Source: RYN-433 sp036558265 (lineage in GTDB: Bacteria; Planctomycetota; Phycisphaerae; Tepidisphaerales; Tepidisphaeraceae). From it: a stretch of DNA of 6,006 nt. Positions 1-4,575 of this stretch are shown here, piece after piece. The notes under the pieces were generated by a model that saw only the letters and a list, made by a program, of their open reading frames with translations, was not told the DNA's origin and did no database searches. Position numbers and translations under genes: made by a program. Numbering within the stretch: the stretch's first letter is position 1; each line of letters opens with the position of its first letter. The stretch spans positions 1 through 6,006 of the forward strand of contig DATBFY010000498.1 in the NCBI GenBank assembly GCA_036558265.1, read 5' to 3'.

Positions 1-125
1 CACAACGTCTGCAACCGGACCTGCTCTGACGAGGCCGCCGGGCCCGCGCGAAGGAGTAGATGAGGACAACCCCCGCGAATTCCCCCGTTCAGCCGCGCCG
101 CTTGCGGGCCGCGCCTCCCTCGCGA
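1..125. other. Region downstream of lpxA, no supportable gene
   Basis: This stretch follows the lpxA stop on the minus strand. I see no convincing coding sequence in it. On the minus strand a frame is open from a TTG at 69 to the window edge and could be the first codons of a next gene, but it lacks a clear ribosome binding site and matches no family I recognise. On the plus strand a frame is open from base 1 to a TGA at 61-63 and could be the tail of a gene entering from the left. Neither is strong enough to call. No U-tract terminator is visible after lpxA, so transcription may continue leftward. Confidence 0.4.
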
Positions 126-929
126 CTACTTCCGCCGCGCCCGCTCCAGGTACCGCCCGTTCTTCCCCAGGTCCCGCTCCCGCAGGAACTCCACCAGCCT
201 CTTCACGTGCGGGTTGATCCCGTTCATCGTGTCGAACTCCGCGATCGCCTCGGCGAACGTCTTCTTCTTCGAGATGAACAGCCGGCGCACCGCGTCCTCG
301 ATCGCCTCGATGTCTCCCTCAAGAAACCCGTTGCGGCGCAACCCCATCGAATTGGTGTCCCACACGGTGTCGTCCTGCACCTTGACGAACGGCGGAACGT
401 CCTTCTTGATCCGCGAGTAACCCGCGACGAAGACGTAATCGCTGATCCGCACGAAGTGGTGCGACGCCGCCCCGCCGCTCAGCACCACGTTGTCCCCCAC
501 CACCACGTGCCCCGCCAGCATCACGTTGTTCGCCAGGACGCACCCGTTGCCCACGTGGGCGTCATGACCGACGTGCGCGTTGACCATCAGCAAATTGTTC
601 GAGCCGATGCGCGTGATCCCGCCTCCCTTTTCCGTGCCGGCGTGAAGCGTGACCGCCTCGCGGATCTGGTTGTCGTCGCCAATCACCAGCGACGAGTTCG
701 CCTCTCCCTTGTACTTCAGGTCCTGCGGGGGACCCCCGATCACGCAGTTCGGGTGAAACACGTTTCCCGAGCCGACCGTCGTGCGCCCGGTCAGCATCAC
801 GTGCGCGATCAGGCGGCAGCCGGGGCCGATCCGCACGTCGGGCCCGACGACGCAGAACGGTCCGACCTCGACGTCGGATGCCAGTTCCGCGCGAGGATCG
901 ACGACGGATTGTTGCGAAATCTTGGGCAT
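126..929 (-). CDS. lpxA: Acyl-ACP--UDP-N-acetylglucosamine O-acyltransferase (LpxA)
   Basis: LpxA catalyses the first step of lipid A synthesis in the cytosol: transfer of a 3-hydroxyacyl chain from ACP to the 3-OH of UDP-GlcNAc. The 267-residue protein is close to the usual family length (about 262). The N-terminal two thirds (about 10-185) is a left-handed beta-helix of hexapeptide repeats (for example VGPFCV, IGPGCR, VGNGCV, VGDNVV), followed by a helical C-terminal domain of the usual kind. Family landmarks are present: GGPPQDLKY at 65-73, NAHVGHD at 117-123 with His122 at the position of the E. coli catalytic His125, LAGH with His141, and His157 at the position of E. coli His160. Gly170 aligns with E. 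coli Gly173, a residue known to set acyl-chain length; a Gly there is compatible with a long (C14-like) chain, but this is inference. The ATG at 929 fits the family N-terminus, although no strong ribosome binding site precedes it. The gene lies 36 nt after lpxC-fabZ on the same strand, so the two are probably co-transcribed and translated in sequence. Confidence 0.96.
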   Translation of the reverse strand: MPKISQQSVVDPRAELASDVEVGPFCVVGPDVRIGPGCRLIAHVMLTGRTTVGSGNVFHPNCVIGGPPQDLKYKGEANSSLVIGDDNQIREAVTLHAGTEKGGGITRIGSNNLLMVNAHVGHDAHVGNGCVLANNVMLAGHVVVGDNVVLSGGAASHHFVRISDYVFVAGYSRIKKDVPPFVKVQDDTVWDTNSMGLRRNGFLEGDIEAIEDAVRRLFISKKKTFAEAIAEFDTMNGINPHVKRLVEFLRERDLGKNGRYLERARRK

Positions 930-965
930 GTTCAGACTGCTCGCGAACCCTCTCTGGCGGGCCCT

Positions 966-2282
966 TTACAAGGGCTCCGAATCAACCAGCATGAATTTGA
1001 TATCGGCCTCACAGGCGAGTTTCTCGCCCACGAAAGCCTTGCACCGGACGTGACCCGTCCGGCTTTTGACGCGCACGGTAATCGCTTCCAGGATCAGTTG
1101 ATCGCCCGGCACCACGGGGTGGCGCATCTTCACCTTATCCATACTCAGAAGCACTGCAAGCTTGCCCGTGTGCTCCAGCTTCTGGCTCAGCAGGATGCCC
1201 CCGAGCTGCGCCATCGCTTCTACGATGAGCACGCCGGGCATGATCGGTTGGCCCGGATAATGCCCCTGAAAGAAAATATCATTAAATGTAACGTTCTTGA
1301 TTCCCACCGCCCGCTGGTCCCCCTCCACCTCTAACACCCGATCCACCAGCAACATCGGGTAACGATGCGGAAGGATCCGCTGGATCCGCCGGATGTCCAG
1401 CGCCGACTCGCGACTGACCAGCATCGCCCGCTCGCTGGCGGCGTCCTGTTCCAGCAACCGTTTGGCCAGCAGGTGGTTCAGCGAATGCCCCGATTTATGC
1501 GCAAAAATTCGCCCCCGTATCGGCCGGCCCACCAAATAGAGGTCCCCCAGCAGGTCCAGGACTTTATGTCGGGCGCATTCGTCGGCAAAACGAAACGAAT
1601 TCTCGATCGGCCCGTTCTGATCGATCACCAGCAGCTCACGCGGGGAGAGGTGCTGGCCCATGCCGCGGGCCCGCAATTCTTCGGCCTCATGCTTGAACAC
1701 AAATGTTCGCGCCGGCGCGAGCTGCGTCACAAAGTCATCATCCCCGAGTTGGAACTTGACGACCTGCCGACCCACGGGGGGCGGGGCTTCAAAATCGTAG
1801 ATGACTTCGAGCCGGTCCTCCGGCCCCGGCAAGGCCGCGAGCGTCGCATCCCCCGCCGTGACCTGGAGCGGCTTCTTGATGATCAGCGGCCGCAGCTCCA
1901 TCTCCTGCTCGACCAACCCCGCTTCCTGAATTGCAGTGACGAACGATTGCGATGATCCATCACCCCCGGGCACTTCGCCGGCGTTGCCACCCGATACCTT
2001 GACGATCGCGTTATCGACGCCCATGCCCACCAGGGCCGCCATGCAGTGCTCGACCGTCTGCACGAAGAGGGTGCCGTTCTTAAGGCACGTCCGGCGGGGT
2101 TGCTTGAGGACGTTTTCGATACTCGCCCGGATCGTCGCGACCTTCCCGTCCTGCTCCCGGACGAACGTGATCCCCTCGTCCGCCTGCGCGGGCGCAAAGG
2201 TCAGCGTCGCGTTCTCGCCGGAAAACAGCCCGGGTCCCTCGAACGAGACTTCTTTCGAGATGGTTTGTTGTTTACGGGTCAC
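966..2282 (-). CDS. lpxC-fabZ: Bifunctional LpxC deacetylase / FabZ dehydratase fusion
   Basis: This 438-residue protein joins two enzymes. Residues 1 to about 285 are LpxC, the zinc UDP-3-O-acyl-GlcNAc deacetylase that commits flux to lipid A. Visible residues are Glu78 and His79 (TVEH), Thr193 (ARTF), His239 and Asp243 (RHKVLD), and His266 (KSGH); His79, His239 and Asp243 are the expected zinc ligands. Residues about 295-438 are FabZ, the 3-hydroxyacyl-ACP dehydratase of type II fatty acid synthesis, with ILPHRYPMLLVD at 303-314, the catalytic His341 in GHYPG and Glu355 in VEAMAQ. Both halves are full length with only a short linker (about 285-295). The fusion is known from Bacteroidetes/Chlorobi and planctomycetes. 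It may balance two enzymes that draw on the same 3-hydroxyacyl-ACP pool. The GTG at 2282 begins exactly where family members begin (TRKQQTISKEV), and no in-frame ATG lies upstream. There is no ribosome binding site, and a TATAAT box lies only 19 nt upstream, so the leader should be very short. Oddity: Phe20 occupies the position of E. coli His19 (GLFSG instead of GLHSG/GLHTG). Confidence 0.96.
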   Translation of the reverse strand: MTRKQQTISKEVSFEGPGLFSGENATLTFAPAQADEGITFVREQDGKVATIRASIENVLKQPRRTCLKNGTLFVQTVEHCMAALVGMGVDNAIVKVSGGNAGEVPGGDGSSQSFVTAIQEAGLVEQEMELRPLIIKKPLQVTAGDATLAALPGPEDRLEVIYDFEAPPPVGRQVVKFQLGDDDFVTQLAPARTFVFKHEAEELRARGMGQHLSPRELLVIDQNGPIENSFRFADECARHKVLDLLGDLYLVGRPIRGRIFAHKSGHSLNHLLAKRLLEQDAASERAMLVSRESALDIRRIQRILPHRYPMLLVDRVLEVEGDQRAVGIKNVTFNDIFFQGHYPGQPIMPGVLIVEAMAQLGGILLSQKLEHTGKLAVLLSMDKVKMRHPVVPGDQLILEAITVRVKSRTGHVRCKAFVGEKLACEADIKFMLVDSEPL

Positions 2283-2301
2283 GCGCGGGTCAAAAGCGCG
2301 G

Positions 2302-2330
2302 ATTATAGCGATGACTCGGAGAAGTTGAAG
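2302..2330 (-). promoter_or_regulatory. Probable sigma-70-type promoter of lpxC-fabZ-lpxA
   Basis: Read on the minus strand, 2307-2302 is a perfect TATAAT -10 box, standing out in otherwise GC-rich DNA. The -35 is weak: TTCAAC at 2329-2324 with a 16-nt spacer, or CTTCAA at 2330-2325 with a 17-nt spacer. Transcription would start near 2295, giving a leader of only about 13 nt before the GTG at 2282. That fits the absence of a Shine-Dalgarno sequence. Confidence 0.5.
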
Positions 2331-2444
2331 AAGCTGGTCCCATAACCCCCCTTGGCGTGAAACTGGGCAAAATCTTCTAATTGCGCAGCTTGAAGCGATC
2401 GATGGGTGGATGGGAGATCGGAGTGTCGGTTATGCGCTTCGTGT

Positions 2445-2472
2445 TTGCAAAATCGCTGGCGTGTCTTACAGT
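2445..2472 (+). promoter_or_regulatory. Candidate promoter for the polysaccharide export gene
   Basis: TTGCAA at 2445-2450 and TACAGT at 2467-2472, separated by 16 nt, each match the sigma-70 consensus at four of six bases. It lies in the divergent intergenic region 2283-2637 and would give a leader of about 160 nt to the GTG at 2638. Nothing else in this region reads better as a plus-strand promoter, but the match is modest and the true promoter may use another sigma factor. Confidence 0.25.
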
Positions 2473-2515
2473 TACACCCGGCCGGGGAGGAATGGCACGA
2501 AGCCGGACGTCCGCC

Positions 2516-2538
2516 CATATGGAGTTTGTGACATATGG
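2516..2538. repeat. Paired CATATGG motifs in the divergent intergenic region
   Basis: CATATGG occurs at 2516-2522 and again at 2532-2538, 16 bp apart start to start. The core CATATG is itself a palindrome, so the pair could be read by a dimeric regulator on one DNA face (about 1.5 helical turns apart). It lies about 100 bp upstream of the export-gene start and downstream of the candidate promoter at 2445-2472. An operator role is inference; a chance pairing is possible. Confidence 0.25.
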
Positions 2539-2624
2539 CGCCGCGGCCGGTGTGGAGGAGCAACAGGACCGGCCCAAATCGCCGCCCCGTCTCTCTTCTC
2601 ACCAAAACACGGATGATCCCTCTG

Positions 2625-2631
2625 AAAGGAG
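2625..2631 (+). promoter_or_regulatory. Ribosome binding site that fixes the GTG start at 2638
   Basis: AAAGGAG at 2625-2631 is followed by a 6-nt spacer and GTG at 2638. This is the strongest Shine-Dalgarno match in the window. It decides for the GTG over the internal ATG at 2698, which would also destroy the lipoprotein signal peptide. Confidence 0.8.
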
Positions 2632-2637
2632 CGCGTT

Positions 2638-4200
2638 GTGCGACTCGGTGACTTTCTGACCGTTCTGCGTCGATCGGCGGTGTGGGCGCCCGGCGCCATG
2701 CTCGCGGGCGTACTGGCCTTGGGAGGCTGCGAGACCAAGAGCTTTCTCGACCCCGGCGAGATGATGCGCACCAACAAGGGCACTCTGACCGTCCCCGTCC
2801 TGCCCAGCCTCGCCGAAGGCCTGGACGAAGCCGAACCCGAGTTTGCCAACGCCGAGGACGTCAAGCAGGCCGACCTGAAGGCCTCCAACCAGGACTACGT
2901 CATCGGGCGCAACGACCTGCTGAGCATCTCCATCACCGAGGTCGCCGGTCCCGGCGTCGAATCCGTCAAGACCACGCGCGTCAGCGAGAGCGGAATGGTC
3001 AGCCTCCCCCTGATCGGCAGCATCAAGGCCGCCGGTCAGACCGAAGCCGACCTCGAGAAGGCCATCGCCCAGGCTTACAAGGACAAGAATCTCATCCAGA
3101 ACGCACAGGTCTCCGTCACCGTGCTGGAAGCCCGCCAGCGCACGTTCAGCATCCTGGGCGCGGTCGGCCGGCCGGGGCAGTACCAGATCGTCCAGAGTGA
3201 CTTCCGCCTGCTCGATGCGCTGACCCTCGCCGGCGACGTGCAGATCCAGGGGATCGAAAACGCCTACATCATCCGCAAGGAAACCCCAGGCGGCGACGCC
3301 ACAACCAAGCCCAGTGATACCAAGCCCGGTGACCAGACTCGGCCAAAGCCGACCGATCCCCTCCAGGGTAAGCAGCAGGGACGCGGCGACAATGCGCTGA
3401 AAACGCAGGTGGCCCAGGCGCCCATCGCCGATCACCCGGTTCACCTGGTCATGTTGCAGGACAAGCCGGCGACCGCGGGTCCCGACGAGGGCGGCCGCAA
3501 GGTCCTGATCGATGGCAAGTGGGTTCCGGTCGGCACGACTGCCGCCCAGCCCGGTACCGCTCAGCCCGCTCAACCGGGCGCGGCCCAACCCGCCCCCACG
3601 GACACCTTGGCGCCGAGCAAACCCGCGGAAGGTGCGTCATCCACACCCGCAGCCGGCCCAGGTACTGCCGCGGGCGCTGCCGCACCGTCACCCAGCGGTT
3701 TTGCGTTTGATGCCCCCAAACCCGATGCGGATACTCGAATCATCCGCGTGCCCCTCGAACGCCTCCAGCGGGGTGAACTGCAATACAACGTCGTCATCCG
3801 ACCCAACGACACCATCATCGTCCCCCCGCCGCACGTCGGCGAATACTACATGGGCGGTCACGTCCAGCGCGCGGGTGTCTACAGCCTCACCGGCCGCAAC
3901 ATTACCCTCAAGCAGGCGATCATCTCCGCCGGCATGGTCGATCCATTGGGGTGGCCGGAGCGCACCGAGGTCATCCGGCGCGTGGGCCGCGATCGTGAGC
4001 TCTTCGTCCGCGTCAACCTTCCCAAGATCTTCGCCGGTGAGCAATCGGACATTTATTTGCGGCCTTACGATACCGTCAATGTCGGTACCAACGCGATCGC
4101 CCCCTTCCTGGCGGCGTTCCGCGGCGCGTTCCGCCTTACCTATGGTTTCGGGTTCATTTACGACCGGAACTACTGGGAGCAAACTGGGACCAACCGGTAG
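2638..4200 (+). CDS. Wza-type polysaccharide export lipoprotein (Poly_export/SLBB)
   Basis: This 520-residue protein is predicted to form the periplasmic/outer-membrane channel through which exopolysaccharide leaves the cell. Residues 1-30 are a signal peptide with Arg11-Arg12, a hydrophobic stretch and lipobox L28-G-G-C31, so it should be lipid-anchored at Cys31. A Poly_export domain spans about 87-162 (from YVIGRNDLLSISI to VSVTV), with the typical GMVSLPLIGSI segment. A first SLBB beta-grasp begins at about 168 (ILGAVGRPGQY) and reaches YIIR at 210-213. The pattern resumes at about 367 with RIIRVPL and NDTIIVPPP (390-398), followed by a second SLBB segment (YYMGGHVQRAGVY, 403-415, to about 450). 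Residues 214-365 are an insertion rich in Pro, Ala, Gln, Thr and Lys, with an AQPG-type repeat at 302-318 and an ordered-looking patch, KVLIDGKWVPVG (288-299). The end (about 485-515) is hydrophobic and aromatic and may be the membrane-spanning helix that lines the Wza pore. The protein is longer than the usual ~200-380 residues of the family, mainly because of the insertion. The exosortase downstream points to an exopolysaccharide locus. Confidence 0.92.
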   Translation: MRLGDFLTVLRRSAVWAPGAMLAGVLALGGCETKSFLDPGEMMRTNKGTLTVPVLPSLAEGLDEAEPEFANAEDVKQADLKASNQDYVIGRNDLLSISITEVAGPGVESVKTTRVSESGMVSLPLIGSIKAAGQTEADLEKAIAQAYKDKNLIQNAQVSVTVLEARQRTFSILGAVGRPGQYQIVQSDFRLLDALTLAGDVQIQGIENAYIIRKETPGGDATTKPSDTKPGDQTRPKPTDPLQGKQQGRGDNALKTQVAQAPIADHPVHLVMLQDKPATAGPDEGGRKVLIDGKWVPVGTTAAQPGTAQPAQPGAAQPAPTDTLAPSKPAEGASSTPAAGPGTAAGAAAPSPSGFAFDAPKPDADTRIIRVPLERLQRGELQYNVVIRPNDTIIVPPPHVGEYYMGGHVQRAGVYSLTGRNITLKQAIISAGMVDPLGWPERTEVIRRVGRDRELFVRVNLPKIFAGEQSDIYLRPYDTVNVGTNAIAPFLAAFRGAFRLTYGFGFIYDRNYWEQTGTNR

Positions 4201-4225
4201 GATTGCCAACAATTTCCTGCAGATT

Positions 4226-4260
4226 GCGGACCGGGAGGATTTGGAATTCTCCCGGTTCGT
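4226..4260 (+). terminator. Strong hairpin after the export gene; possible terminator or mRNA 3' end
   Basis: ACCGGGAG (4230-4237) pairs perfectly with CTCCCGGT (4249-4256). The pairing continues inward through GATT/AATT (one G-U wobble) to a TGG triloop, giving about 12 bp, and a few more outer pairs are possible. It begins about 26-30 nt after the TAG of the export gene. No run of T follows at once; the nearest is TTTTT at 4294-4298. It may act as a non-canonical terminator, attenuator or 3' stabiliser rather than a classical intrinsic terminator. Confidence 0.5.
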
Positions 4261-4300
4261 GTCATGATGGGAGCACGCGAGCACACGATCGGGTTTTTAC

Positions 4301-4330
4301 TTGAACTGCCCACCCGGCTTATCGTAGGAT
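4301..4330 (+). promoter_or_regulatory. Candidate promoter for the exosortase gene
   Basis: TTGAAC at 4301-4306 and TAGGAT at 4325-4330 are separated by 18 nt, and each matches the sigma-70 consensus at four of six bases. It sits just past the hairpin that follows the export gene, so the exosortase could be transcribed separately. The leader would be about 180-240 nt, depending on the start codon. Confidence 0.25.
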
Positions 4331-4506
4331 CTTCGTTGGCTTCCCGGGGGCCGCAGCGGACATGCCTCGCACTGCGTGAAGTCCAACCAGCATCGCACAT
4401 CGGGTGTCGCGCAGGTCGAATCAGCACCTGAAGATCGTCCCGTGTCGCGCCGTGTCCGTCCACAGGGTGCCAGGACGAATGGTCCAAGTGGGGCGACGCA
4501 ACGATT

Positions 4507-4521
4507 GGGAGAAACCGTCTG
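4507..4521 (+). promoter_or_regulatory. Alternative translation start of the exosortase (GGGAGA, then CTG at 4519)
   Basis: GGGAGA at 4507-4512 is followed by a 6-nt spacer and CTG at 4519, in frame with the exosortase and with no stop in between. Starting here adds 19 residues (reading SQATHITSPTLDY after the start). The conventional alternative is TTG at 4576 with GAGG at 4567-4570 upstream (5-nt spacer). There is no in-frame ATG or GTG between the stop at 4429-4431 and the ATG at 4657, which falls inside the first membrane helix. Confidence 0.35.
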
Positions 4522-4575
4522 AGCCAGGCAACTCACATTACGTCACCGACGCTGGATTACGCAGCCGAGGATCAG

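Larger units (their letters stand above)
4201..4575. other. Gene-poor gap between export gene and exosortase
   Basis: About 375 nt without a coding sequence I can support. It holds the hairpin at 4226-4260, a candidate promoter at 4301-4330, a 9-bp direct repeat GTGTCGCGC at 4404-4412 and 4442-4450, and the ribosome-binding-site candidates for the exosortase. Frames open on both strands here have no recognisable product. I recognised no known riboswitch class, though a long leader of this kind could carry a regulatory RNA structure. Confidence 0.45.

Noticed and set aside
60..1334. Long plus-strand open frame (424 codons) opposite lpxA and the FabZ half, with AAGGAG just before its ATG
   Set aside because: It is the antisense shadow of two clearly real genes; its product is Arg/His/Pro-rich with no family features, and the SD-to-ATG spacing is only 3 nt.
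2290..2343. Possible 17-codon upstream ORF before lpxC on the minus strand
   Set aside because: The TATAAT box lies inside it, so it would not be transcribed from the likely promoter, and it lacks a properly spaced ribosome binding site.
2492..2659. Small plus-strand frame starting at ATG 2492 behind GGGGAGG and overlapping the export gene start
   Set aside because: The spacer between GGGGAGG and the ATG is about 1 nt, too short for normal initiation, and the product has no recognisable features.
2599..3588. Minus-strand 329-codon open frame opposite the export gene
   Set aside because: It is antisense to a protein with signal peptide, lipobox, Poly_export and SLBB signatures; the Gly/Leu/Asp-rich translation is typical of a GC-rich shadow frame.
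3541..3594. Repeated CAGCCCG-like units that could suggest a DNA tandem repeat
   Set aside because: The units are imperfect and irregular and are explained by the Ala-Gln-Pro-Gly-rich coding sequence; I treat them as protein low complexity, not a separate DNA element.
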